Of a stretch of DNA of 64,000 nucleotides, positions 35,101 through 49,100 are shown piece after piece. Below the pieces are notes generated by a model. It saw nothing but the letters and a program-made list of their open reading frames with translations, did not search any database and was not told the DNA's origin. The translations under genes were made by a program, and so were the position numbers. Location of the stretch: positions 17,780,708-17,844,707 of the forward strand of contig NC_037590.1 of assembly GCF_003073045.1 (NCBI RefSeq), in the 5' to 3' direction. Source of the DNA: Pomacea canaliculata (lineage: Eukaryota > Mollusca > Gastropoda > Architaenioglossa > Ampullariidae). Numbering within the stretch: the stretch's first letter is position 1; every line of letters begins with the position of its first letter.

Positions 35101-38100
35101 ACTCTTTTTTTTTTTTTTTACACTCTGCTCACTTTTTAAATATTATTCTTACTTCTTGTGTTGGCTTTTATTGATTGAGATTTTGTGGTTATATCACTTG
35201 GGGATTTGCCCCTAACCTTTTTAAAGTAAGATTACTTTATGTCGCCATGATAAAACCTTAGCTGCTTCTTCTTCATGTTGCTAATCACTCCCCGTGGATC
35301 ATAGGGCCGCAACAAACTTAGCTGCTTGCACAGTGAAAAACACAACCAACCAACCTACCTTTAAAATAAATGTGTACTTTTATTTCTGTGATTAAAACTC
35401 TTTGGTTTCTTTTTCAGCAGGATCCAACGTTCAACTTTTTGAGATAACTCAAAGAATTGAAATGGTAAGGACTGCAGACTGATTGTACTGTAGTTGTTAG
35501 TACACACATTTGTTTTGTGAATGCTAATTAGCAGAAAATCAATCATTTCAGTATAAGTTTGTAAGGTAGCATTATTAAATTGATGGTCCCAGTCTATTCC
35601 CAGGTTAGGGATGTAAACAGCATAGCAAGAGATCACCTGCCTTGTTTACACACAAGGGCATGCACATGGGCATGTACACACATACAATGCTCTATGTATT
35701 AAAAAAGAATACTGAATAGATGTTGTGTGAATATTCTTTTTCTAAAACTTAACATGTTCTTTCATATTTTATTGTAATTGTGGGTTATCTTGTTTGTTTT
35801 GCAGAGCAAAATGGCAGACATGTTTTTCAATCGAGGTGAGAGACCTTTGGGTTGTTGACCACTCCTACCATTGAGTGAAACATTACTAATGTACAACCTG
35901 CTCTTTATCAACAGACAATCTATTGTATACATGCCAGTTCATGCTTTTCAGACATCATTGTTGAGAGACTGGAATGCATTTGGCGTGTTCTTGCAGGGTA
36001 TTGGTCTAATTTTTGCTTTAACCTTTCCTTGCATTCCAATCCCAAGCTCATCGAAGGCTTGCTATATGCGCTAAAAAAAATATGGCATTATTGCCGTTCA
36101 TAATCTGCTTGTACCTGGTTTTCCACATCGTGACTTTCAATCAGTTCCATTTGAGTAGAAAAAAAAAAAGAAGTAAAAGATATCTAGTGAAGATGAAACA
36201 CTTTAACCTGGAGTTTCTATGTGCAAGTAGGTTTCCCATATGGTGAACTCTGAAACAGATAATCCATGTGTTAAAATTAGAGTTATAGCATTGATATGTG
36301 TTTCAGTTTGTAAAATTCCAGATATTTCTTCTATTCTTGACACCATTTAAATTTATATTACTGTGATTCAGCATGTTCGCACAGAGAAGTATATAGACAG
36401 CAAAGGGAAGGAATTAAGGGAAGGCAAGCTTGTGAATGTGCCTTTATTGTGTAATGAGCCCCTCATCCCAGTTAAGCACACCAGTCAAAAGAAAACGTGC
36501 CGTTTGCACTTTTTTAAGACAGCTTATGTTATAGGATGTTATGAAGTATGTTTTAAACACTTGGCAAATTTCTGCTCACTTGGTACAGCACAGCAAATTA
36601 CTGGATGCGAAAAGTGCTTTTTTGATTTGAGTCAAAGGGGACGTGATCTAGGGAATCAGTTCTATTTGCTTAGAGCTGCATTTGCTTATTATTCATTATC
36701 TTGCATATTTGTACATGCATGAAACATTGTTCCCAAACTTGCAGGAGCCTTCATAGCCATTTTCTTTTCATATTTGCATTTCAACACTCAGTCGGCATTA
36801 TACTGTTCAACCTGTGTATCATCATCTACCTATTTGGAGATCTGTCTATATATGCTGTTGCTGTACCAAAGTCATTACGAGATGTTGTCTGGTAAGGCTT
36901 AAGAGTGTGTCATGTTTTCCAACATTATTTTGTAGATAAATGTTTATAGATGTTCATGTTTTTACTTTTGACAACTTTTGTAATGAATGCAGATGCAGAC
37001 TAGTCAGATAATATCTACTTCCATGGGATTTGGATTCATATAAGTATGTGTAAAGAATATCTCAAGGTATAATGTTAATTGTGCATTTCCTTATGAAATA
37101 TTATCAGCATATTTTGAGCATAATACACAGATTTTACCCCTATATTCTTTTTCTGTGTTCCCTTCTTGGTCATCGTAATATAATTTTCAATAAACTGTTG
37201 CTGTTTTTTTCCCCAGCACTTACGCAGGAATCAACAATTCTTGCAATGAAACTGTAGGGGATAATGATCCATGCTGGGAAGGAGTAAATCTATCCCGTGA
37301 CAATGCTTACAGAGTGTTTGTGGTAAGCTATTGATTTTAATGTTATCACTTTATTTTTGTTTGGTCAGAGATTGAGCACGCCTGTCTTTCAGTCACCTAC
37401 CATTCATGTGTTAGGTGTGGGTGGGATTTTTTGATGTACAGACACACATGGCTTAATTTTTTTTTTTATTGGTTTATATCAGTAGAATGAAAGGGATTTT
37501 ATATTTCCAAAATGATGGGTCAGATTTTTGTTGAAAACAGCATTACCAATACTTTTTATTTTAGAGGTTTGTTATAGAGTGTGTCTGAGAATCAATCTAT
37601 AGTTCAACGTCTATTTAAAGAAACAAACTAGCATGATTAAATGAATTGTGATTGTGTGGTGGTCTGGTTGGTGATCTGTGAGGCAGGTAAGACAAGACAT
37701 TGATAGTTGTGTTGATAATGCACTATGCAGTTTTTAATTATTGATTAGCAAAACTGTGTGAGCTGCTTCCTGATTGCTTACTAGGACAATAAAGTTCTCT
37801 TGTTTTCACAGGCTGCATTTCTCATACTGCTTGGACCATTTGTCTTCTTCAATGTACAGAAGACAAAATACTTGCAGCTGCTTACAACTCTAGCAAGATG
37901 GTTAGGTATGATGTTGTTTTTTTTTAGAAGTACCATATATACTGATCAGGAAGCCAACTTTTAAAATTTCTGAGAATGTTTTTCCTAAACAATTTACAGT
38001 GTCATGTGGATTTAATGTAATCTTTTAACATTTAAGTGTTAAAATTATTCTTATATTTCAATTTATTTTTACATCATCATCAATGCAACCATTCTTTTAT

Positions 38101-39068
38101 GACATGAGCAATGACTGATTTAGTCGTACGTAGTGAAGACGGTGTTGGCAGATGATGACCAGTAATTTTGATGACAATTAGTGGCTGTAAACTATACTTA
38201 TATATTGTTTATGCACTTTATCAGCATAAACTGCAATAATGATAATAGTAGCAGTAATGATCCTGCCTTCTCTTTATATATTGGATATAATTGAATAAAT
38301 CTTCTTACAGCATTTGGAATGATGATAGTCCTGACTATCATCCAGCTAGCAGAGGGAAAAGGACAGGGTCACCCAGCGGTTGCAAGTGTTTCTGGGATTC
38401 CCAACCTGTTTGGAGTCTGTGTCTACTCGTTCATGTGCCACCATTCTCTGCCATCCCTCATCACACCCATTCGCAATAAGGCTAGGCTCTCAACAGTACT
38501 AGCAGCTGATTACACCCTCATCCTTGTCTTTTACGCTCTGCTGAGTTTTACAGGCATCTTCACCTTCACAAAGATCGAGGATTTGTACACCCTCAACTTT
38601 CAACCAAATGAGTGTGGACGACAGGCTGTGACCACAGTCAAGTTTATCGAGTACTTTTTAGCCTTGTTTCCAGTTTTCACCCTGAGTACTAGCTTCCCCA
38701 TCATTGCCATTACCTTACGCAACAATCTGCAGGCCATGTTGTCAGGGCCAACCACCCACCCTCTGATTAGCAGGCTTTTGCTACCGTTGCTGGCTGTCAT
38801 ACCTTCCACCATTGTTGCCATCATCACCAACAGGGTCGACTTTCTTGTGGGGATCACAGGTTCCTATGCAGGTGTTGGCATACAGTATGCCATTCCAGCC
38901 TGCCTTGTGCTGCTAGCAAGGCGCCACATAGACGAACTGCTGATCAAGGGAGGTGTGCAGCTGCATCGCTCCCCCTTCAGTCACGTGTTTTGGGTGTATT
39001 TGGTCCTGGTATGGGCGATTCTCTGTGTTGTTTTTGTCACAATCAACCACATCATAAATGGCAGCTAA
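32187..39068 (+). CDS. TMEM104: Transmembrane protein 104 homologue (amino-acid-transporter fold)
   Basis: Exons: 32187-32246, 32833-32954, 33664-33754 (or -33746), 34010-34073, 35421-35464, 35805-35835, 36792-36891, 37217-37322, 37812-37905, 38311-39068; about 485 residues, human 496. Diagnostic stretches are MGLVYVFNLIVGTGALTMPS, LFEITQRIEM, LFGDLSIYAVAVP, FFNVQKTKYLQ, NLFGVCVYSFMCHHSLPSLI and TSFPIIAITLRNN. The fold is that of the amino acid/auxin permease superfamily with about ten or eleven membrane helices; the substrate is unknown. Exon 4 (DQIGSVSEEFPLLQ) fits only if exon 3 ends at a weak donor (33755) or if a tiny exon is missing. The intron after exon 4 appears to begin with GC rather than GT. 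Introns hold two LINE fossils. Confidence 0.92.
32660..32812 (+). repeat. Dispersed retroelement tail-like repeat
   Basis: In TMEM104 intron 1, ending just before exon 2. It shares ordered words with 14490-14611 and ends GACAATAAAGTTTGATTTGA, a tail style common in animal non-LTR elements. Confidence 0.4.
33175..33655 (-). mobile_element. LINE 3' fragment (CR1/L2-like), TMEM104 intron 2
   Basis: An open frame on the minus strand (33651-33352) contains YQAPSTWNRLPVSLYHSDSL then TTFKSKHKIHF, the typical C-terminus of jockey/CR1/L2-type reverse transcriptases. It is followed by a 3' region with AACGCTCTGAG and GGAAAAGTGCTATG, the usual CR1/L2-like end. It is 5'-truncated and inserted against the host gene. 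Confidence 0.65.
34385..35357 (+). mobile_element. LINE 3' fragment with RNase H domain (I-clade-like), TMEM104 intron 4
   Basis: Plus-strand translation shows IVFIWVPGHAGIPGNVRVDQ near 34570-34630, the RNase H motif seen in I/Ingi-type LINEs. Further on come VVLTRLRLGHT and a stop/GEP remnant of the usual C-terminus. A 3' region with CCATGATAAAACCTTAGCTG follows, and the tail is ACAACCAACCAACC. Stops and frame breaks show that it is dead. The 5' part is absent. Confidence 0.65.
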
Positions 39069-39655
39069 TGGAGTGGAGTTCTAGTTTTTGTGTTGCAAGG
39101 AAACAAGTTCAGTTTTAAAGGATTCTGGTAATGCTAGCCCTGTGTGCTTTCACTTCTTGAAAAGGATTCATGAAACTTGGGCTCAGCGATATTTATGTGT
39201 GCGTGATTGTTGGGAGGGAGGGCGAACATTGTAAGAGAGGAAGAATATTTTATATCTACACAGACTTGCATTTACCCAGCACAAGAGAAGTGGCCACAAT
39301 TTGTGATAACTCTCCTGTCTCTATTTGTATTTGTTGTTTTACATAAGTGCTACGTTTTATTGAGCTTTAACTGTTCAGATTTATCACTATAAGTTTAAAG
39401 ACTGGCTACATTTTCAGCTGAACAACTTGCTGTTGTTGTTCAGTGGGTAAATTTCTTTGTAATTTTCTCACTTAACATGCACAAAAGTAAAATATACAAG
39501 AATCTCTTTTCAGTAAAATTTCCATCAATTTGTACTTGAAATGTATATTTCTTATTCATATGTTTTATTGTATGTTTTGGGGTAATGAAACAAATACATT
39601 TGTTAAATTAGATTGCAAATGTTGGCTTTGCTATAAAACCAACAGCACATAATAT

Positions 39656-39661
39656 AATAAA
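39656..39661 (+). terminator. Polyadenylation signal of TMEM104
   Basis: AATAAA 588 bases after the stop codon; the first canonical signal downstream on this strand that I noted. Confidence 0.45.
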
Positions 39662-40022
39662 ATTATCTGCCAAACTACTTCTATGTTCTCAAACCTTTAG
39701 TATACCCAACAAAAGAAGAAAAAAAAAAAAGGAAGGTGTAAAACAGTTTTACTGAATACATGACTGGATGCTTTTTGCTACAAAAATTGTGTCCAAAGGA
39801 CACACCTTCACATTACTTGCTAATGGGGCACAAGTATTTATGGTGGTGCAATGCTCTTTATCCAGCTGTCTACAAATGCATCCTTTTAGATTCAAAATGA
39901 TTTATAGAATCAGTTACCCTGCATTCTTTTCAACAAACTAAAATAGCTGATGGAAATGTACATATAGCACCAAAATAACACGTTGAGAAAAATACATACT
40001 TGTAATTTCTTTAAAAATGATC

Positions 40023-40028
40023 TTTATT
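40023..40028 (-). terminator. Polyadenylation signal of NUP85
   Basis: AATAAA on the minus strand, 166 bases past the stop codon. Confidence 0.5.
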
Positions 40029-40193
40029 TAACTCCATCAGTATCAAGTTTAGCACTAAATCACCCGAATTTTACAACACTGTACAAATGTTTCTGCATGA
40101 TTAGAGGATGTATCATACACACTCATTCTCACATTGTAATGTTTGTGTCTTTGCTGCCATTTGTTCTGCTGCTAGAACACATTCAGTTTTTTA

Positions 40194-43100
40194 TCAGGTT
40201 GGAGTAATGGTGCCCTCCTGAACAATTGCTCTTGACAGATTTCGACTTAGGGCCAGCCTCAGGAATTTAAGCTTTTCTAAATCTGTTTGAGAAATGGGCT
40301 GTAACACAAGATAAAAAAGTAACAGTCAGCCATTTTTTAAAAAATTTGTTTGGTGAGGGTGTGTGTGTGTAAGACATCATAGAAAATGCTTCGTAGATAA
40401 TGAAACCCATGAAAATAAGCAAAATGCCTCCCACTCATAATAGGTAAAAATATTTAGTCAAAAAGAGCATTAAAAAAATTTAACCAATATTTTTGTATTT
40501 GGGTTATTGCAAAAAATATAAATAAGATTTCAATTCTCTTTCATAATTAAAGGCATTTTCAATTCTAAAGATTTAAGAGCTTATTTACAATAAAATAGAA
40601 AAACTTTTTTTTCTGCTTTCCAAGATTCTTTTTCCTAGAAAAGAATAGACATTGATATGTATGCATTGATAGGAAGACACAAATTTTGCTAGAAGAAACA
40701 ACCATTTGGCTACGCATGACAATAGACATTTCATCCAGCTAACCTGTTCCTGCTCAGCAGTGGCTACTGCTGTGCTTGCATTTGAACTTCTATGAGCTGC
40801 AGTCACTGATGTGGAGGAGGAAGGCCTTATCAGTTCTTGTGTAAGCTCCTCCAGGCAATGCATCATCTCATATGTCTGCATGGTGCTGAGGATTAACTGC
40901 ATTGTGACAAAAAGTTTGTTACTTATTGTGCATTAACATGATATTTCTAGAAAGAAGCCATTTAAATCGGGATTAGAATGCTTCAGTCTATTTATGATGT
41001 ACCTACTGCAAGGCTTGTATTTAAGGCCCAACGTGTCGGGAAAAAATTTACCTTTTGCATGATATTATGAAATTGTTTTGCCCTTGAAGGGAAGTTAAAA
41101 AAATGCTTTAGCTGCAATTCCAACTATTGGTTGCCATGAAAACAATCCAAAATGGCACCCAGACATTTTTAAAAGCTTAAAACTCGGTCAATTTTGTGAG
41201 TAGTCTGAAACAGAATTAACAAAATTATTTCAGTGTCAGAAAAGTCAACATGGATGCTGTTGTGTGTCCAAATGTTGATTAGGCTGCAAAGAAATACGCA
41301 TTAAGTGAAAGAAAAATTGGTGTTTACAAACACTGAGCAACACAGTTATAAATAAAGTTAGTTCTATAGAGGTCAGCGTCCACTAACTTCATAGGTTTTG
41401 CCATTTCTGGTTTCGAGATATCTAGAATTTAGTGATGCTGCCTCACATACTGCTTCCAAATTTTGTGAGCATTTACTGAAGTAGCAGCATTAGTAGGAAA
41501 CACTCTGTGTTCATTATTCTTAGCCAGCAGTTGCAGGGTGATGGGATGAACATCAACATATAATTCTTCATTAAGGAAATTAGGGCAAAGCTTCTTCATT
41601 AAAGACACAAACTGCGCATGGAACTTAACACTTAGGAAAGAAGTCTGGGAGCAAAACCTATCAGGACATGTCTAGCCTTAAGAATATTGTGTGCACTAGG
41701 GAGGATTTGAGTTTTTCTTTAGCATATGTTTCAGATTTGTTAACCCTCTGTCACATAAATTCACACTCATAAAACATATTCTAGTTTGAGAACTGCACTC
41801 TAGAGTAAATATTTGTCTCTGTGAAGTTATGTAAAGATTGTCAAGTAAAAATCAAGTAAAGCTACAGCAACCATGTGAAACCTGTCCATGTATTAGCAAA
41901 GTAGAAAGAGGAAGATCGGGGAGTAAGAGTGGAAGAATAATCATGGGGAATGAGAAAAATAATCAAATATTTTTCATCTTCCCTTCTTTTTCCACATCTT
42001 TTGTCATATTCAACTCACCTGTGGAGTTTCTAGAAAAGGGAGAGCATCCATCAGGAGTGTAACCCAGAAACTGCAAAAAAAAAATTACAGCAGCGAAAAA
42101 TGAAAATACTAATTATTATGTATTCTTTTGAGTCCTCTAGAGGCAATAAGGAAACAGCTACTTACATTCAAAGGTAAATGAGCAATGCGTTTCAACAAAC
42201 ATTTACTATTCATCTACAAATACTTACTGCCTAGGAGCTACACGGGCAGTCAGGAGAGACAGAAGAAGAGAGGCAGCACTCTTCAAGTCTTTTTCTTGAT
42301 ACAATCTATGAAACTCTCTGTATTTGCCTGAAAAATACACATCAACTAAAGCTATAAGGCTTGCTGTGTGCAAAGACATTCAAACAAAAACTTATAGTCC
42401 CCATTGCACCTGGTTGCAGGAAGTAGCAGATAACCTGTATTTTGGATTTGGAGGAGGTGGGGAAAAGTGTGTGTGTGTGTGCGCAAATCATCAACTAGTT
42501 CATTATAGACAGGGATCTTCATTACTCCTAGCAGAAATGACAATCTATCATCCATGCTCTGTAAACACAAACCAAGAAAGGTAAGCTGGCTGGTAAGCAG
42601 CATGACGGGCCCTAGATGGTCCAGGAGGTCTGTGTCAGAAAAGCTTCCATTCTCCTTGTACTGCTCCAAGAATCTGGTGTAATACATAATATAGATTCTA
42701 TCATTAAATAAAAACAAATCAAAATTATTTGACAAGAAAAGCTTTTACAAAGCAACGACTTTGAAAACAATGAAATTGGTGAATGTTGAGAAGAAGAAAT
42801 ATACTCAACTAACGTTAAATTTGCTTTTCTTTAAATATGCAAAGGACAACACTTTTTCCATTACATATTATTCCAGTCATGTTATTTGCTGTAATATTAA
42901 ACCTTAATGTAAACTTACTTTTCTGTCACATGTGTTGCTGCAGGAACATCCTATGAGAAATGGGGACAAAAAAAAGCATTTGATGTTTAAGTGCTTATAG
43001 GCATAGGCAATAAGAACAATATCATTTGCTTTCCCTTTAAGATTACCTCTCATGCATAGCTCAGTATGATACAATGTATCATTGCTTGGTTAAGAACTTT

Positions 43101-46100
43101 AAAAAAGGATGGGGTAAGTTAAAAATTTTCCAGTATAAGCATTGTAACCAAAATAAGCTTACCTACATGTAAAAGACAACACAGATATTTACTGCTTAAT
43201 CTGCAAATCTACCAATTGTTACAAATATGTTCCCTTACTTTGGATCGCAGAAACCAGGTCAAGGCAGACCCAAGCCTGCCATCATGAGAGCAGCGCATTC
43301 CCATCACTTTGCAGATGCTCTGGGCTGAAACGTCATCAAAATATTTCAATAACTTCAATCACCTGTAGTTTCTGAACAGCCAGTTTAAAAGAATCTAGCC
43401 ATCCAACACATCATCACTATCCAAGAAAGAGGACAAATCCTAATTCCTAACTGAATGTCTATGCATTGTGTATATTTATTTTTATTTAATTTTTTTTTTT
43501 GGGGGGGGGTGTGGGTAGGGGATGAGAAGGTTTGTCAATTTGAGGATGACATTTAAGCATTTAGAAAATACATGAAATCTTTCTAAAAGTTTTGAATCCA
43601 TCACAACAAGAAAAAAACACCTTAAGGATTTAACAGCAAATGAAGATGTTTATTTCTCTCAGTAGAACTGTAAAATCCAAGAAAACGACTTCTAGCATTT
43701 ACAAAAACACTTTTAACTAGACAGTTACTAACTAAAAATTTATTCCTAAAATCTTTCAAGTATTTCTTTCCTCAAGAACACGTTACAAAGTGTTGAAAAC
43801 TACGACATGATGCTTTTGCTCTAGAAGAAACTTAACAAACTGTTTAACAAAAACTATTTCTTTTCCCAACTTTGTGCTAACAAAATGAGAACATAGCACA
43901 ATTATAATACCTTGTTTTTGTAGATCTCTTTCTTGGCAGATGTGAAGAAGCTTAAGTGCTTTCCGTTCTGTATCAAGAGGAATATTCTCAATAAATAGTT
44001 TCAGATGTTCTCTGGAAACATATGCCAAATATTTGTTTCAAATTACTACAATGATAATTTTCACAGTTTATGCTCAAAATGGTAAATAATAATTTGAACT
44101 AGTAAACAAATCTAACATTATAGTTAAAGGTCTCTAGATCTCTAAAAGATCTATCCAAAGAAAGAAATTCTACTAACCTATAGTGATAGAGTTCACTTCA
44201 AATTGGCACCAAAAAAAAAAAAAAAAAAATAAATACCTTTCCCAAATCCTAAATAAAATAATCCATTCTCTTCAGTCTTTGGTGCAGGGTGCAAAGATAC
44301 ACATCACACATATTCATAAACCTGCATGAAAGTTGAGTTGCTTTGAGAGCATGGGTAATGCTCACTTTCCCAGAAATAGTATCCAAACTTCTTGAGAATA
44401 ATCAATTGACTACTTAATGACTGTAACCTAATGATTTAATTAACTGATCTCTATAATTTAAAAAACAAGTTACTAATGTACTTACTTTCCAAAGACATGA
44501 CAAAAATCTAGGTACTCCACTCCAACTTGCCATAAACTGCACAAAAATATATAAGTAAACATATATTGTTACCACAGAAGATGTATTATCCAAAATTGTG
44601 ATTTAATAACATGAATAGCATGATTCCATAACTTTTTCAAGTTAGGTAGGGATGTTGAGAATAAAACCTACCGAATTAGGCAAAAACTAGACAAAATCCA
44701 AGGACTGGCTTAATTCTTTAACATTTTAATGTATTAATTCTACTAGGGAACATGCTCTATTTTTTTCATCATTTTGAATTCCAAATATCAAAATTAATTT
44801 ACTTCATACCTATGATGAGACATCAAGCCTGATGCATACTCCAGCAGCAAGTATTCACGCAGGTTTGATCCAAATCTGCAAAAGACAGAATCATATTGAA
44901 TTTTCTTCCTGTTTAAAAAACAAAACAAACAAGCAAAATCATTTAAATCTTGCTCTTTCCTCATAAATGAAAATCAGATGTCCTCACACTGCAACGTGAC
45001 TCGTTTTCTTTCTTTCGAACACACTTACGAGGCAGGGCAAATACATGTTCTTTCAAATGACTTGCCTGAACAGATCTGCTTATTTTACTAAACTTACCAA
45101 AATTTTATATTAAAAAAGTCCTAACTACGGTCTATATCCTTTCTTAATACAGATATTCCATCATACACAATTTCACGTTTATTAACAACAGTCAGAACTT
45201 AATACGCTTCACTCTTCATCCATGATATCCACACACAGGTAATTATCCCATTGTTTCCCATACAGATAATCCAATGCAAAACTAGGATTTAGAATATCCT
45301 CAATTGAAATGTTCCTCACAGTGTTACAACAGTCAAGGATATAATGGCTAGGAATTAATGTTTTACTCTCCGATTAACATTACCACTGACAGCAAAGCAT
45401 TCTTCTACAAATAAACACTTGCACGACTTGGCATTGGCTATTGAATTCAGAAAAATAGTTTGATGTAAGCGTCTTAAACTGGACCGCTGAGACAGTATAT
45501 CGAAATACTTCAGAAAAGATCCTTCATTCACAAGCAAACATCCAGCTTTCTGCCCCTTTGTGTTTACTCACCTGAACTATTCTCCATCTCTCATCCCACA
45601 TCTTTTGACATCATCCATATGCATTCAGACAAACTAACGTCATTCACCCTCTTTCATCCTTCCATGTGGGCATAGGCCTATGACTACAGCAACCCTAGAT
45701 CTGACATCCCTCATAAATTAAAGCCAAAGAAACAAAGACCCATTATCCCCACCTATTAACAGAACATATCTTTTAAAGAATATTACTGCCAACATTTACA
45801 GGAGAATCAAAAAGTCATGACTACACAAGCCAGTTTAACATACGCAAGTGTCTGAGAGTCAATCTGTCCACAGTGATGAAGGATATCTGTAAGATGTGCC
45901 CCAAACCACCAGTTTCTGCTGCTGAGGAAAGTACTGCAAACAAGGACAATGAATATAATAATCACATAACAAATTACAATCAGAAAAATCTTGCACTCAC
46001 ACATACTTTAAATAAAGATTTATTAGGAACCATAAAATGTTTTCCAATTTTCTCCATTTTTAACTTAACTTAGGACATAAACTATTAATTAAAAAACATA

Positions 46101-49100
46101 AACTATTAACTATTCATAAACTATTAATTCTAAAGTACCTGATAATTTGAATATCTAACTTAATTGTAGTTTTCATAAAGACCAATGGTCATAATAACCA
46201 AAAAAAGCATTATAAACACTCTTGAATTTTAAGGATTAAAATTTAAATATTTACTACTGTACATTGCACTTCTTTCTATACAATGATAACAGCAGCAAAT
46301 TATACAATGTCTATACCTGCTGTCTTTAATGACCTGGTGAAGGTCAAATTCGAGTGCAGCCTGCAGGATTTTGTCAATGTCACCCATGCGTTGTCCTGCC
46401 CGCTGAAACTCTTCTATGCAAGCCTAATGCAGAGAAACAGTGTAAAACATTTCTATTCTTCTTGTCTGATAACTGCCTTTTAATTAAAATTAAGTACCAC
46501 GAAATTTTCTGAAAAACATTTTTTTTTTGTGCAAAACTTTTCGGAGCATAGAACTAATGGGATAATAGGCACGTCCAAAGCGGCTCATGATGTTCGTGAA
46601 TTTTTCCAGTTAATTCCATGCAGACTCATACCTGAACATGATATCCAAGATCAGCAGGGGTTATGGTAGGGTTCTGGTACAGCAGACGAGAAATGAGAAA
46701 GTGATACCACGTGCCACACATTTCCCGAAGCTCTGAAAACACTTGAACCTCTCCACACAGGATCTGTACACATTAACAATAACTGTTTAGCAGGTTATGG
46801 AGGCAAAAGCCTATAGGTTGTTAATGACTTTTCCATATATAAAAGTAACTGCACATATCAAGGGTACACCAAAAAATGCAAACTCTTGACTGCAAAGACT
46901 ATCAAGGAAACCACATTCATCAAGGCTTCCATGAGACAATTGCTGTCTGCAAAAAAAAACCCACCGAAAGAGGGATCTCCCCAACCCCATCCCATTTTTT
47001 CCATTTCACCTAGGTTCACTGCACCAAGCATCGATATGCCAGTCGACAAGAGAGACAACACACCTGAACAACGGTCTCTAGGTCTCTGAAGGCACTAAAC
47101 TGCCCATCTTCATATCGTCGCACACACTCCTCTTGCCAATAGCGCCACTTCATTCCAAATTCAGCCAGAGATATCGAGTGGAATTTCTAGACAGTTTTCA
47201 AGTCCAAATTTACAACAACAAAAAACAAAAACAAAAAAAAAAACAGCAAACAATTTTCTTCCTGAGTAAACAAGTCAATAAACTTAATTGTAACCAGTAA
47301 CTACATCTTTCATAAACTCTATAACTAGTCAAATGTCCAAAAAAGTATAAAACATATCTGAGAATTTCTGTGTTATCTAAGGTAAGCCCTACACTTGGGA
47401 TTGCACACCGTTTCTGTCAACTTTTATCGATTATTGTCTAAACAAAAACCAAAGGTGGAAGCAAAAAGCTTTAGAGCTCAATCTACAGCAAACAATATAT
47501 TTTAAGCTGTCTATATCAAGAGACACAGATGAAATAAGTTCTTACCCCCCATTGGGGCATCTTCCTCAAAAGTTCCTCAACACTCAAAAAGGGTGCTGTC
47601 TGGCTGGACGAATGAAGTGAAAGCAGCTTCTGCACACTCTCTATCTCACCCTGCAGAAGCAGTCTATAGACCTGCACAAGGAACAAGCATATTTACTGAT
47701 TTTACTGGCAAACTAGCATCTTACATCATAGCCAGCTTCATCCAAACCAACGCCATCATTAGAATTTATCTTTATTCACAGACGATCAACACAGCACAGA
47801 GGAAGTCTTTTGACAACATATTTATTCTTGCCTCAGAAGTCCTAGGCTATCATGTTGCTTGCATTCTCCAATTTCCAACACTTTTTTCCCTAAAGACTTT
47901 GCACTTGCTTACACACTAACTTTCCTCTGGTGGGAAGAGGGAGAGAGTGCTTTACATTGAGCCAAAAACTAGGGCTATAACCCAGCAAAGCAGCCAACCC
48001 AGTGTACAGGGGCAACATGTAGATAAAGAACTTTGTTGATATGAGGGTCTGCTAACTTTTACTGTAGAGGTTTTACTATAGAAAATGAGTCTCGGAGTCT
48101 TATCAACCTAACCCTGCTTGAAAATGATTTTCTAGATTCAGATTTTTTAAAATAAAAAAAAAAAAAGAAAAGAAAGTTACGTCTCAGACTATGGTGTAGA
48201 GTTCAACACAAGAACAAAATCACAAGGAGTTTAAAAATGAGTTACTGGAGAGTGATGTCCCTTCGACTAACTGGCCAGAGGGTGACAGTCCTCCATCCCA
48301 TTTCCTCTTCGCTCACTTATCTGTCTCAAGTTGTGCATCTAATATTGATCTGCGATTCAGTGTAGTTGCCACTTTTCTTAGTGTTGAGGATCCTTTTATT
48401 TCTGCTGCCATGAACATACCATCTTGCCATAACTTAGATTTTAGATCTGTAAATCAGTAGTGCTGATTTGGCTGACAATGTACATTGCTAGGAAATTAAT
48501 CTTACAATGACAGTTAGAGTGATGCTGTAACAAGGGTTGTGTGGATGGAACCATAGTTTTATGTACAAGTTAGGCCACTACACCAAAGATTGCAATTTCA
48601 ACTTCCATACAAATGTCAAAACCCTTCAGAGACTTTTCAAAGCAGAACTTTATCGCCTCATTGAAGATTCCATTAAATGGCAAGGCTGAAGACCACATCT
48701 AAGCAGTTGGCGCACACCACATGAAGATGAAATTTTACAGGAAGGGGAGGAGCTAAGAGGCATCCTATCATGTCTTTGTTTCTAAGAGCAGCGTCCGTTA
48801 TTATTATTATGTCTGTGTGTGGGTTTTTTTTTCTCAAAGCCTCTGTTTGATGATAAGCGAAACTTTGTATAAATCTAACTGATTAATATTTTTCTGTGCA
48901 GTGTGTCTGCATGTCTGTGTTCTTGATGGTAATCTGATACCTGCCATAAAAAGGTACTGGCATACCTCTACATAAAGCACTTTCAGTTGGACTGATGCTG
49001 CAGAAATGTGCTCTATAAATCTGCTAATTAATTAGCGAGTCAATAAAAGCTTTAATTTAACAAAACCATTGTTAAAAAAATGTATAATTAATTATATTTT

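Larger units (their letters stand above)
39069..40193. other. Convergent intergenic region, TMEM104 / NUP85
   Basis: Holds the two 3' UTRs. The AATAAA for TMEM104 is at 39656-39661; that for NUP85 is at 40023-40028 on the minus strand. About 360 bases separate the two signals. No other gene is seen. Confidence 0.7.

Noticed and set aside
36363-36722. 119-residue plus-strand open frame in TMEM104 intron 6
   Set aside because: It lies between two well-supported exons, has no recognisable domain and does not match TMEM104.
42324-42584. Plus-strand open frame over NUP85 exons
   Set aside because: It is antisense to confirmed NUP85 coding exons and intron and shows low-complexity GTGTGT-derived sequence.
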